Shown: positions 51,179-59,440 of the stretch, one piece after another
Layout: every line of letters begins with the position of its first letter
Position numbering within the stretch: position 1 is the first letter of the stretch
Origin: Rothia mucilaginosa
Lineage (GTDB): Bacteria > Actinomycetota > Actinomycetes > Actinomycetales > Micrococcaceae
Assembly: GCF_001061665.1 (NCBI RefSeq)
Contig: NZ_JVSP01000002.1
Span: 153,177-217,176 of the forward strand
DNA length: 64,000 bases
Direction: 5' to 3'
Program-made: the position numbers and the translations under genes
The notes under the pieces: model-generated
Database searches by the model: none
What the model was told of the DNA's origin: nothing
What the model saw: only the letters and a program-made list of their open reading frames with translations

Positions 51179-52180
51179 TTAGGAGGCGCGGCGCACCACC
51201 GGCAGCTGGGACAGCAGTTCGTAGGAGCGCAGGCGGTCCTCGTGCTCCCACGCCTCGGTCATGACGATAAGCTCGTCAGCGCCCGTGCGTGCCACCAGGT
51301 CCTCAATACGAGCCTGCGCGGTGGCGGGAGAGCCTACGATTGCCTCGGCGGTCATGCGTTCAACGTGCATCTTCTCCGCGTCGGTCCAGACGGCGTCCAT
51401 ATCTTCCACGGGAGGTGCGAAAGACAGATTGCCGCGCACCACGCCCAGGAAATGCTGCTGCTGGCTCGTGTACAGGTAGCGTGCGCGCTCATCGGTATCG
51501 GCGAGCATTGCAGTGGCACCCACCATGACGTAGGGCTGCTCCAGGTGCTCCGAGGGCTTGAAGTTTGCGCGGTAGGTGTCCACCGCCTCCTGCAGCATTG
51601 CGGGCGCAAAGTGCGAGGCGAAGGCGTAGGGCAGACCCAGCTGCGCGGCAAGCTGCGCACCGAACAGGGAAGAACCCAAAATGTACATGGGAACCTTCGA
51701 ACCCTGGCCCGGGATGGCGTGCACGCGGTGCATGGGGGAGGGCTCGCCCAGGAAGCGCTGTAGCTGCTGCACCTCAGCGGGGAAGCTCATGGCGGCAGAA
51801 TCATCGCGGCGCAGAGCGGCGGCGGTCATCGGGTCGGTGCCGGGCGCACGGCCCACACCCAGGTCAATGCGGCCGGGGTGGAATGCGTTGAGGGTACCGA
51901 ACTGCTCGGCCACCACGTAGGGTGCGTGGTTGGGGAGCATAATGCCGCCCGAACCCACGCGAATACGCTCGGTTGCGGCGGCAATCTCCGCCATGACCAC
52001 GACGGTCGCCGAGGACAGCAGGGAGCCGGCATTGTGGTGCTCGGCGACCCAGAAACGCTCGTAGCCGTAGGACTCAGCTGCGCGGGCGGCATCGATGGTG
52101 TTGAGCATGGTCTGGTGCTGACGCTGATCGGGGCGGTGCGGCATCAGGTCAAGTACCGAAATTTTTACATTGGAAGACAT
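51179..52180 (-). CDS. LLM-class flavin-dependent oxidoreductase
   Basis: The 333-residue protein has the bacterial luciferase-like barrel. ERFWVAEHHNAGSLLSSATVVV is split around residues 41-62 and RIRVGSGGIMLPNHAPYVVAEQFGTL around 72-97, followed by DLGVGRAPGTDP. These are signatures of the group often annotated as alkane monooxygenase-like (YhbW type). It uses reduced FMN or F420; substrate unknown. AAGGA lies seven bases before the ATG. Confidence 0.9.
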   Translation of the reverse strand: MSSNVKISVLDLMPHRPDQRQHQTMLNTIDAARAAESYGYERFWVAEHHNAGSLLSSATVVVMAEIAAATERIRVGSGGIMLPNHAPYVVAEQFGTLNAFHPGRIDLGVGRAPGTDPMTAAALRRDDSAAMSFPAEVQQLQRFLGEPSPMHRVHAIPGQGSKVPMYILGSSLFGAQLAAQLGLPYAFASHFAPAMLQEAVDTYRANFKPSEHLEQPYVMVGATAMLADTDERARYLYTSQQQHFLGVVRGNLSFAPPVEDMDAVWTDAEKMHVERMTAEAIVGSPATAQARIEDLVARTGADELIVMTEAWEHEDRLRSYELLSQLPVVRRAS

Positions 52181-52340
52181 AACTTTTCCTTCTTGATTGA
52201 TTGCGGGTACTCATTCAGCCTACGCCTGCTCAGGCTGTAGGGGTAGGGGTGCGCCGGGCGCCTTCGCTAGCAGGTAAAAAATGCGACGAAATACTACACG
52301 CCTGCATTCTGGTTGCCTGCATGGCGATTACCTGCACAGC

Positions 52341-52388
52341 GGTCTGTCCACTCTATGGTCTGTCCACTCTATGGTCTGTCCACTCTGT
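52341..52388. repeat. Three tandem 16-bp repeats
   Basis: GGTCTGTCCACTCTAT occurs at 52341-52356 and 52357-52372, and a third copy with one change (GT at the end) at 52373-52388. It ends about 10 bases before the -35 area of the MaoC gene promoter. Confidence 0.9.
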
Positions 52389-52420
52389 GCGTTCGAGCTG
52401 AACACTGTGCATAAGAGCGG

Positions 52421-52426
52421 TAGACT
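52421..52426 (+). promoter_or_regulatory. Probable -10 box of first MaoC gene (leaderless)
   Basis: TAGACT, then GAAATC, then the ATG at 52433. CTGAAC at 52398-52403 could be the -35 at 17 bases. Confidence 0.55.
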
Positions 52427-52432
52427 GAAATC

Positions 52433-52885
52433 ATGAGCATTAACCCTGAGATTGTGGGCAGAGTCTACCCGTCCGAGAACATCTACGTTGTCGGCCGTGA
52501 AAAGATCCGCGAATTTGCCCGAGCAGTTCACGCAGAAAACCCCCTCCACCACGACGTTGAGGCAGCCCGCGCGGCAGGGTACGCAGATGTGATTGCCCCG
52601 CCGACCTTCGCCATTATCCTGGCACAGGCAGCTGACGCGGCACTCATCAACGACGATTCCGCCGGTATTGATTTCTCCCGCGTGGTGCACGCCGACCAGC
52701 GCTTCACCCACCACCGCCCCATCGTTGCCGGTGATGAGCTGCGCACCGAAGTTCACGTGGACTCCGTACGCGTCATGGGTGCCGGCGCCATGCTGACCAC
52801 TCGCGAAGAAATCGTTGACGCGCAGGGCGAGCCGGTCACCACCTGCATCTCTTCCCTGCTGGTTCGTGCTGAGGAGGAAAACTAA
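52433..52885 (+). CDS. MaoC-like dehydratase, N-terminal type (HadA-like)
   Basis: The 150-residue protein has a single hot-dog fold of the FAS1_DH_N/UPF0336 type: YPSENIYVVGREKIREFARAV at the start, ENPLHHD near 35 and APPTFAIIL near 55. It lacks the full catalytic Asp/His pair and should pair with the next gene product, as HadA with HadB in mycobacteria. In this genus a role in mycolic acid synthesis is not expected; another acyl-chain dehydration is more likely. Its TAATG junction overlaps the next start codon, so translation is coupled. Confidence 0.88.
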   Translation: MSINPEIVGRVYPSENIYVVGREKIREFARAVHAENPLHHDVEAARAAGYADVIAPPTFAIILAQAADAALINDDSAGIDFSRVVHADQRFTHHRPIVAGDELRTEVHVDSVRVMGAGAMLTTREEIVDAQGEPVTTCISSLLVRAEEEN

Positions 52886-53346
52886 TGGTGCGTTTTGAAG
52901 ATCTTGAAAAGGGCCAGGAGATTGGTTCGCGTACCGTGGAGCTTTCCCGCGCTTCGCTGGTGCGTTACGCTGGCGCGTCCGGTGACTTCAACCCGATTCA
53001 CTGGAACGAGCGTTTTGCCCAGTCCGTGGGCCTGTCCGGCGTGATCGCCCACGGCATGCTGACCATGGGTACCGCCGTGCAGCTCGTGAGCGACTGGGTG
53101 GGCGACCCCGGCGCGATTGTGGACTACCAGACTCGATTCACCAAGCCCGTTCCCGTGGCGGATGCACCCGGCGGCGAAAACCCCGATACCCCCACGAACG
53201 CCCTGACCATCAGCGGTAAGGTGGGTGCCCTGAATGAAGAAGAGCGCACCGCCCGCATTGACCTGACCGTCACCGCTCGTGATGAGGAAGGCAAGGAACA
53301 GAAGGTTCTGATGAAGAGCCAGGTTGTGGTTCGTCTCTCGGCATAG
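52885..53346 (+). CDS. MaoC-like dehydratase, catalytic subunit (HadB-like)
   Basis: The 153-residue hot-dog protein keeps the hydratase 2 motif: YAGASGDFNPIHWN near residues 29-42 (Asp and His catalytic), then GVIAHGMLTMG near 52. It would hydrate or dehydrate 3-hydroxyacyl thioesters as a heterodimer with the preceding protein. The ATG overlaps the previous stop by one base. murB follows after 247 bases with its own promoter. Confidence 0.9.
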   Translation: MVRFEDLEKGQEIGSRTVELSRASLVRYAGASGDFNPIHWNERFAQSVGLSGVIAHGMLTMGTAVQLVSDWVGDPGAIVDYQTRFTKPVPVADAPGGENPDTPTNALTISGKVGALNEEERTARIDLTVTARDEEGKEQKVLMKSQVVVRLSA

Positions 53347-53369
53347 AGTTTCTGCGCTTGCAGATAGCC

Positions 53370-53411
53370 GTGTGAAAGCAACTGTGTAAAAGCAACAGTG
53401 TGAAAGCCCTG
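53370..53411. repeat. Three degenerate 14-bp repeats
   Basis: GTGTGAAAGCAACT, GTGTAAAAGCAACA and GTGTGAAAGCCCTG follow one another directly; the third runs into the terminator stem. Confidence 0.7.
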
Positions 53412-53443
53412 GCGCTACCTGATGCGGTGGTGCCGGGGCTTTT
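53403..53443 (+). terminator. Terminator of MaoC pair
   Basis: AAAGCCCTGGC pairs with GCCGGGGCTTT; the third 14-bp repeat contributes its left base. Confidence 0.75.
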
Positions 53444-53560
53444 GTGCGCTCGACTGCGCGCTCGCCGGCGGGTGGTGGCGCTTCTTTTTCGTGGGAGGCT
53501 CGCCGGAAAATGAAGACAAAATCACCATAAGGTTTTCGTGACTTTAACGTGTGGCGGGTG

Positions 53561-53587
53561 TTGACCCCGCACAACGACCGGTATTCT
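53561..53587 (+). promoter_or_regulatory. Promoter of murB (leaderless)
   Basis: TTGACC at 53561-53566 and TATTCT at 53582-53587; the ATG is six bases further. The 15-base spacer is short. Confidence 0.55.
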
Positions 53588-53593
53588 TAACCT

Positions 53594-54700
53594 ATGACTG
53601 AAAAGCTGTTGAGCGAACTGACCACCGCCCAGGTAGGCGGCCCCGCTAAGACCTACGTCCGCGCCACCTCCGAAGCAGAAATTATCGAAGCAGTCTCCGC
53701 TGCAGACGCCGCAGGCGAACCCGTCCTCATCGTGGGCGGCGGCTCCAACCTGCTGGTTTCCGACGAAGGCTTCAACGGAACCGTCGTGCACATCGCCTCC
53801 GAAGGCGTAGAGGTTCTGCCCATCCCCGCATGCGGCGGCGCGAACGTGCGCGTGCAGGCAGGCACCATCTGGGACGACTTCGTGAAGCTCAGCATCGAGA
53901 ATGAATGGGTTGGCCCCGCGGCTCTCTCCGGCATTCCCGGCACTGTGGGCGCAACCCCCGTGCAGAACGTCGGCGCATACGGCGTTGAGGTGGGCGAGTT
54001 CATCGCCTCCGTACGCACCTGGGACCGCGAAAAGAACACTCAGAAGACCTTCGCGAGCGCAGATTTGCGCTTCGGCTACCGCGACTCGGTACTCAAGCGC
54101 GCAACCGTCAACGGCTCGCCCCGCTACGTGGTGCTGACCGTCGATTTCCAGTTCACCCTGGGTAGCCTCTCCTCCCCGATTAAGTACTCCGAGCTGGCTA
54201 AGAGCCTGGGCGTGGAGCCCGGTCAACGCGCCGACTCCGCGCTGGTACGCCAGAAGGTTCTGGAACTGCGCGGCTCCAAGGGCATGGTGCTCAACCCCGA
54301 GGACCGCGACACCTTCTCCACCGGTTCGTTCTTCACCAACCCGATTGTGCCCCGCTCGACCCTGGAGTCCCTGCCCGAGGGCGCCCCGAACTTCCCGGTC
54401 ATTACCAAGATGAACCCCTTCGGCCCCGGCACCGAGGATCCGGACCGCGTGAAGCTCTCTGCGGCCTGGCTGATTCAGCACGCAGGCTTCGATAAGGGCT
54501 TCGGTCTGGAGGGCGAGTCCCGCGAGATTGCTCAGGGCCGCGCAAGTCTGTCGACCAAGCACACCTTGGCGATTACGAACCGCGGCGGCGCATCCGCTGA
54601 GGATATCTTCGCTATTGCCCGCGCTGTGCGCGACGGCGTGCGTGAACGTTTTGGCGTGACCCTGGTTCCTGAGCCTGTCGTGGTCAACGGCGAAATTTAG
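53594..54700 (+). CDS. murB: UDP-N-acetylenolpyruvylglucosamine reductase
   Basis: MurB reduces the enolpyruvyl group to make UDP-MurNAc for peptidoglycan. The 368-residue FAD protein has VGGPAKTYVRA near residue 15, the FAD motif VLIVGGGSNLLVSDEGFNG split over 49-67, SGIPGTVGATPVQNVGAYG near 114-132, and the proton-donor region STGSFFTNPI near 240. The start is the ATG at 53594 with TATTCT six bases upstream and no ribosome binding site. Convergent with an unknown gene. Confidence 0.95.
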   Translation: MTEKLLSELTTAQVGGPAKTYVRATSEAEIIEAVSAADAAGEPVLIVGGGSNLLVSDEGFNGTVVHIASEGVEVLPIPACGGANVRVQAGTIWDDFVKLSIENEWVGPAALSGIPGTVGATPVQNVGAYGVEVGEFIASVRTWDREKNTQKTFASADLRFGYRDSVLKRATVNGSPRYVVLTVDFQFTLGSLSSPIKYSELAKSLGVEPGQRADSALVRQKVLELRGSKGMVLNPEDRDTFSTGSFFTNPIVPRSTLESLPEGAPNFPVITKMNPFGPGTEDPDRVKLSAAWLIQHAGFDKGFGLEGESREIAQGRASLSTKHTLAITNRGGASAEDIFAIARAVRDGVRERFGVTLVPEPVVVNGEI

Positions 54701-54716
54701 ACGCCATTGTAGTGAG

Positions 54717-54758
54717 GATGCCCCGGTTCCGTTTTGTGTGAAGCGGAACCGGGGCATC
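54717..54758. terminator. Bidirectional hairpin after murB
   Basis: GATGCCCCGGTTCCG pairs perfectly with CGGAACCGGGGCATC. Confidence 0.92.
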
Positions 54759-54843
54759 GTGCGTTTATGGGGAAGCGGTTATTCCGCCCGGAGCCTGCCT
54801 GACCGCAAGCGACTGTGCCGGAAGTGACCGTGCCGGATGCAAC

Positions 54844-55848
54844 CTAACGGGGATCGGCCGAGGGAGATTCGCCGGGGGCCGGTAGGGTCTGGCTCCGCGG
54901 AGGGGCCTCGCGGCCGGTAGCTGCGGGAGCCTCGGGCAGATGCCGCACGAGTGCCTGTACAGCAAAGGGGACCCGTTCGCGGGGGCAGGGGACGTGGAAA
55001 ATCGGCTTGTGCCTCACGGGACGGTAGGGGAAGTATTCGGCGTCCTCGCGGGTGGACCAGACGATATTGCCGAACTCGTTCGGCACAGGCGAGAGCACGT
55101 TGGCGTAGTAGGCGCGGGCCTCGCCGCCCGCGGATTCATCCTGCTCAATGATGAGCGCGCGCACCATGCCCGCGGAAACCTCTCGGCCCGCCTCTGCCTC
55201 ATCCGGGCGTTCGGAGGGATTCAGATGTACAGCCCGCAGCCTGTCCCCGAGCTCGTCCACGCGGGCCTCGCCGGGGGCCAGAACAGAGGCCTGTGCCGCG
55301 AGAGATGCGCAGAGGCCTTCACAGAGTGCACGAATCAGCGCCATGCGGGCCGGGTAGATGTCGGTGATATCCCAGCCGAGCAGGGGCGGGGCGGAAGAGA
55401 CCGCGGGGGAAGAATCCCCTTCCTGGCGTAGATTCTCCTTGCCCCGGTTCTCATCGCGCCGGGGCGTTCCGGGCGCATCCAGCGGAAGGTAGCCGCGGGC
55501 TATCAACCCGCGCTCCACCGCGCGACCGTCGCGCTGCTCCCAGAAGCTACGCGAGGACACGCTGAAGAGGAGTTGCGCATCGCGCACCTGCACGGTGAGC
55601 ACGAAGTCCTGCGGGTAGGAGTTCTTGTACCGGGGCCTCAACGCAATCGGCTTATCGGCGGGTCCGAAGTTCTCGGGCCAGTCCAGGTAGTAGCTCATGG
55701 AAGCCCCGTCGCCGCGATGCACCGTGAACTCGCCGGGGAGTAGCTGGGCCTCGGGCGTTCCCGCGCGGCGGGCGGTGGCGTAGCGCTCGCTCACGGGCCA
55801 GGGCGTGAACTCTGTCCGGTAGGCGGTGGGTACAAAAGAATCAAGCAT
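54844..55848 (-). CDS. Uncharacterised 334-residue protein
   Basis: I do not recognise this protein. It lacks a signal peptide and membrane segments. The N-terminal half has beta-strand-rich stretches (MSYYLDWPENFG, FVLTVQVRDAQLLFSVSSRSFWEQ); the middle has a helix IYPARMALIRALCEGLCASLAAQ near residue 165-187; the last 40 residues are Pro/Ala/Arg-rich and disordered. It may be a cytoplasmic binding protein. GAGGGG precedes the ATG at about eight bases. Monocistronic. Confidence 0.65.
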   Translation of the reverse strand: MLDSFVPTAYRTEFTPWPVSERYATARRAGTPEAQLLPGEFTVHRGDGASMSYYLDWPENFGPADKPIALRPRYKNSYPQDFVLTVQVRDAQLLFSVSSRSFWEQRDGRAVERGLIARGYLPLDAPGTPRRDENRGKENLRQEGDSSPAVSSAPPLLGWDITDIYPARMALIRALCEGLCASLAAQASVLAPGEARVDELGDRLRAVHLNPSERPDEAEAGREVSAGMVRALIIEQDESAGGEARAYYANVLSPVPNEFGNIVWSTREDAEYFPYRPVRHKPIFHVPCPRERVPFAVQALVRHLPEAPAATGREAPPRSQTLPAPGESPSADPR

Positions 55849-55904
55849 TGAGGTGACCCCTCACAGACGTATTCTAGGTCTTCAACCATTATGGCCCACA
55901 AGAA

Positions 55905-55965
55905 CGCCGTGCCCTCCCCAAAAGCTGCGGGAGGGCACGCCCAACAGCTGCGGGAGGGCACGGCG
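55905..55965 (-). terminator. Terminator with a duplicated arm, after MFS gene
   Basis: CGCCGTGCCCTCCC at 55905-55918 can pair with GGGAGGGCACG at 55929-55939 or with GGGAGGGCACGGCG at 55952-55965. The two right arms lie in 23-base direct repeats. Only one stem can form at a time. Confidence 0.75.
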
Positions 55966-55988
55966 TGCGGGTTTACAGCGAATCGCGG

Positions 55989-57392
55989 TTAGAGCGACTG
56001 GCCGCGACGTTCAGGCAGGAAGAACACCGTGGTTGCGGCGGTCAGGAAGGCCAGAGCGAAGAGCGTGAACAGCAGTGGGGTTCCGCCGAAGGCCACGAGC
56101 GGGGGCACGATGAGCGGTGCCGCAATCGAGGCCAGGCGTCCAATACCGGCCGCAGCACCGGTGCCGGTGCCGCGCAGGTGAGTCGGGAAGATTTCCGGGC
56201 TCAGGGCGTAGAGCGCACCCCAAGCACCCAGGTTGAAGAAGGAGAGCAGGCAACCCGCGATGATGATGAACACGTCGGAGTGTGCCAGGCCGTATCCCGC
56301 CGCGGCCAGCGCGGATCCAATCAGGAAGGCGGCCAGGGTGGCGCGGCGGCCCCACTTCTCGATGAGGTAGGCGGCCACGGCGTAACCGGGCAGCTGCGCG
56401 AGGGTCATGATGAGTGTGAACGCGAAGGACTTGACCAGGCTGAAGCCCTGAGCGCTCAGCAACGCCGGAATCCAGATGAAGGCGCCGTAGTAGGAGAGGT
56501 TAATGCAGAACCAGATGATGCACAGGGCGATGGTCTTGCGGCGCTGACCCGCGGCCCAAATCGAGTGGACCTTGGCGGATTCGGCGTTGTCGGTGCTCTC
56601 CTCGGTGCCGTGGACGGCGGTCTCCTCGGCCTTCTGCGCCTTGGGGAAGAGAGCGGGGGAGGCTTCGAAGCGTTCGACGACGCGGCGGGCGTCATCGTGC
56701 TTGCCGACGGACTCCAGGAAGCGCACGGACTCGGGGGTACCCATGCGGACCACCAGCGAGTAGATGGCGGGAATCAGGCCAATGGCCAGGGCCCAGCGCC
56801 AGCCGTTGGCCTGGGGAACGACAAAGGTGCCGATGACGGCGGCCAGAATCCAGCCGACGGCCCAGAATGCTTCAAGAGCGACCACGACGCGACCGCGGAT
56901 GGAACGGGGCGAGAACTCGGAGATGAGCGTGGAGGCCACGGGCAGCTCGGCGCCCAGGCCCAGGCCGACCAGGAAGCGGAAGACCAGCAGCAATCCCAGC
57001 GAGGTGGATAGCGCGGAGGCGCCGGTCGCCAGGCCGTAGATTAGCAGGGTGAGGGAGAAGATGTAGCGGCGGCCGAGCTTATCGGCGAGCAGACCGCCGA
57101 AGGTTGCGCCGAGCGCCATGCCGGCGAAACCGATGGAACCGAGCCAGGAGGCCTCGGTGGGGCTGAGGTGCCATTCCTTGAGGAGCGCGGCCATGACGAA
57201 GGAGATAAGGCCTACGTCCATGGCGTCGAGTGCCCAGCCGAGGCCCGAGATGCCCAGGAGCTTGCCGTGGGCGCGGGTGAAGGGGAGGTTTTCGAGGCGC
57301 TCGTTGAGAGTGGGTGCGGCGTTGCGTTCCGTGGCGGGCGCAGCGGCGTTGGTGCTGGATGAGTCCGTTGAGACGGGACGGGAGGAGGACAC
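55989..57392 (-). CDS. MFS transporter of the sugar/metabolite:H+ symporter type
   Basis: The 467-residue protein has twelve membrane helices. Major facilitator motifs are GLLADKLGRRYIF near residue 100, RFLVGLGLGAELPVA near 138, and the second-half equivalent LIEKWGRRATLAAF near 348. LGWALDAMDVGLISFVMAAL near 52 resembles the NiaP niacin/benzoate-type transporters, but the substrate is not certain. The start is a GTG at 57392. Central loop of about 60 residues is acidic and longer than normal. Confidence 0.87.
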   Translation of the reverse strand: MSSSRPVSTDSSSTNAAAPATERNAAPTLNERLENLPFTRAHGKLLGISGLGWALDAMDVGLISFVMAALLKEWHLSPTEASWLGSIGFAGMALGATFGGLLADKLGRRYIFSLTLLIYGLATGASALSTSLGLLLVFRFLVGLGLGAELPVASTLISEFSPRSIRGRVVVALEAFWAVGWILAAVIGTFVVPQANGWRWALAIGLIPAIYSLVVRMGTPESVRFLESVGKHDDARRVVERFEASPALFPKAQKAEETAVHGTEESTDNAESAKVHSIWAAGQRRKTIALCIIWFCINLSYYGAFIWIPALLSAQGFSLVKSFAFTLIMTLAQLPGYAVAAYLIEKWGRRATLAAFLIGSALAAAGYGLAHSDVFIIIAGCLLSFFNLGAWGALYALSPEIFPTHLRGTGTGAAAGIGRLASIAAPLIVPPLVAFGGTPLLFTLFALAFLTAATTVFFLPERRGQSL

Positions 57393-57619
57393 GGTGGTGG
57401 GTCGCTTCCTTAGTGTTTAGGCGTAATGCCGGTGAATTGTTTCCCTTACAGTGTATAAAGGTATTTTCGACTTGAACACTATAGAAACAAAAAAACGTGA
57501 AGATGACAAAAAATCTCATAGATTAAGAAATCCTTCACAGCCCCCGCCCAGCAGCAGATGATATTCTCTAACCAGCCCGCCGCTCGGCGAAACTCGCCGC
57601 CCGTTTGGAAGGACCACCC

Positions 57620-57982
57620 CTGAAAACCATCGAAGACGAAGTCAAGGAAAGCGAAACCAGCCGCTTTCACCGCTGGCTCGAAGCCCGCAAGGAGCGTATG
57701 AACGCGCATCCGGTCCTGCGGCACCTCTACAAACCCCTCGTGATCGGTGTGGGCGCCTTCTGCTTCATCGCCGGGCTCATCATGCTCGTCACCCCCGGCC
57801 CCGGCTGGCTCTTCATCTTCATCGGCCTGGGCATCTGGGGCACCGAATTTACCTGGGCCCGCCGCGCCAACCGATTCATGAAGCACGTGGTGCTCACCGC
57901 CTGGTACCGCTACCGCGCCTGGAGCCAGCAGCGTAAGGAACGCAAAGCCGCACGCAAGGCGGCCCGAGCTCAGCAACGCTAG
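57620..57982 (+). CDS. PGPGW-motif membrane protein (TIGR02611 family)
   Basis: The 120-residue protein has two hydrophobic segments around 47-85 with the family motif TPGPGWLFIFIGLGIWGTEF, and a Lys/Arg-rich tail. The family is typical of actinobacteria and its role is unknown. GGAAGGA lies seven bases before CTG at 57620, so a rare CTG start is likely. A TTG at 57605 in frame has no ribosome binding site. Confidence 0.8.
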   Translation: MKTIEDEVKESETSRFHRWLEARKERMNAHPVLRHLYKPLVIGVGAFCFIAGLIMLVTPGPGWLFIFIGLGIWGTEFTWARRANRFMKHVVLTAWYRYRAWSQQRKERKAARKAARAQQR

Positions 57983-58030
57983 AGCCCGTCTCACGCCTGC
58001 ATCCCACCCGCCGGCGCTATTGACAGAGCA

Positions 58031-58074
58031 AAAGCCCTCGCCTCCATCCGTCGGGGATGGAAAGCGAGGGCTTT
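58031..58074. terminator. Bidirectional hairpin between convergent genes
   Basis: AAAGCCCTCGC with TCCATCC pairs with GATGGA and GCGAGGGCTTT. Confidence 0.9.
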
Positions 58075-58096
58075 CGTATGTTCTAGTCAGCGAGCT

Positions 58097-59236
58097 TTAG
58101 AGCTTGCCCACGGCAATCTGCAGCATGCGGCGAATCGGCTCGGCTGCACCCCACAGCAGCTGGTCACCCACGGTGAACGCGCTAATGTACTCGGGGCCCA
58201 TGGCCAGCTTGCGCACGCGGCCAACCGGAATCTCCAGGGAGCCGGAGGCGGCCACGGGGGTCAGCTGCTCCATCGAGGCCTCGCGCTCGTTCGGCACGAA
58301 GCGAACCCAGGGGTTATCCTCGGCGATGATGCGCTCGATTTCCTCCAGCGGCAGGTCCTTCTTGAGCTTGATGGTCAGCGCCTGAGAGTGCGAGCGCATC
58401 GCGGCGATACGGACGCACAGGCCGTCCATGGTGACCTTATCGTCGGCGGAGCGGCCCAGAATCTTGTTGGTTTCGACCTCAGCCTTCCACTCCTCACGGG
58501 ACTGGCCGTTACCCAGATCCGAATCAATCCAGGGAATCAGGGAGCCGGAGAGCGGCACACCGAACTGGGTGGAATCCAGCTCGCCGGAACGCTGCTTAGC
58601 CAGAACCTTGCGGTCAATGTCCAGAATTGCGGATGCGGGGTCGTCCAGCTCGGCGGCCACCTCATTGCCCAGGTCGCGGAACTGTGCGAGCACCTCGCGC
58701 ATGTGGCGGGCGCCGCCGCCGGAAGCGGCCTGGTAGGTCATGGAGGTTGCCCACTCGACCAGATCGTTCTTGAAGAGACCGCCCAGACCCATCAGCAGGC
58801 AGGAGACGGTGCAGTTGCCGCCGATGTAGTCCTTCACGCCGGAGGCCAGGCCGCGGTCGATGACGTCGCGGTTAATGGGGTCCAGCACGATGATGGAGTC
58901 ATCGTTCATGCGCAGGGTAGAGGCGGCGTCAATCCACAGGCCGTCCCAACCGGCCGCGCGCAGCTTCGGGTGCACGGCCTCGGTGTAGCCACCGCCCTGA
59001 GCGGTCACAATAATCGAGTGCTTGCGCAGCTCATCAATGTCGTAGGCGTCCTTCAGCTCGGACGGCTCGAGAACGCCGTCGAAGGTGGGCGCCTGGCCAC
59101 CAACGTTAGAGGTGGTGAAGAAAACGGGGGTAATGCCCTCGAAGTCGCCTTCCTCAACCATGCGCTTCATGAGGACCGAGCCCACCATGCCGCGCCAGCC
59201 AACAAAACCTACAGAGTCACCGGGATTAAAGTTCAT
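58097..59236 (-). CDS. asd: Aspartate-semialdehyde dehydrogenase, E. coli type
   Basis: Asd makes aspartate semialdehyde for lysine/diaminopimelate, threonine and methionine. The 379-residue protein has [20 protein letters not shown] at the N-terminus, [10 protein letters not shown] near 42, and the catalytic Cys in [18 protein letters not shown] near 132. The GWRGMVGS loop and the length place it with the gamma-proteobacterial class rather than the shorter class in mycobacteria. The ATG at 59236 gives the family N-terminus; TACACT lies seven bases upstream. The lysC gene is not adjacent. Confidence 0.94.
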   Translation of the reverse strand: MNFNPGDSVGFVGWRGMVGSVLMKRMVEEGDFEGITPVFFTTSNVGGQAPTFDGVLEPSELKDAYDIDELRKHSIIVTAQGGGYTEAVHPKLRAAGWDGLWIDAASTLRMNDDSIIVLDPINRDVIDRGLASGVKDYIGGNCTVSCLLMGLGGLFKNDLVEWATSMTYQAASGGGARHMREVLAQFRDLGNEVAAELDDPASAILDIDRKVLAKQRSGELDSTQFGVPLSGSLIPWIDSDLGNGQSREEWKAEVETNKILGRSADDKVTMDGLCVRIAAMRSHSQALTIKLKKDLPLEEIERIIAEDNPWVRFVPNEREASMEQLTPVAASGSLEIPVGRVRKLAMGPEYISAFTVGDQLLWGAAEPIRRMLQIAVGKL

Positions 59237-59243
59237 GGTTCCC

Positions 59244-59249
59244 AGTGTA
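59244..59249 (-). promoter_or_regulatory. Probable -10 box of asd (leaderless)
   Basis: TACACT, then GGGAACC, then the ATG at 59236 on the minus strand. Confidence 0.5.
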
Positions 59250-59374
59250 CTCTCAGGTTGGCGCATCCGGGATAACACCGTACAAAAAATCTGGTATTCG
59301 GAACGGAACATCCCGCGGAGGCGCGGAGCTTACCGCCGGGGCTTATCCTCGGGGCGCTCGGGGCGGGTTAAACG

Positions 59375-59417
59375 CTCAAGCCCGCGGCACTCCGGGCGAA
59401 GTATCCGCGGGCTTGAG
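59375..59417 (-). terminator. Terminator of thyA-folA operon
   Basis: CTCAAGCCCGCGG pairs perfectly with CCGCGGGCTTGAG, 24 bases after the folA stop. Confidence 0.85.
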
Positions 59418-59440
59418 ATGCAGTTTACGGGATGCGTTCT

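Noticed and set aside
52433-53346. Mycolic acid dehydratase HadAB
   Set aside because: The fold matches, but organisms of this kind are not known to make mycolic acids; named only as MaoC-like.
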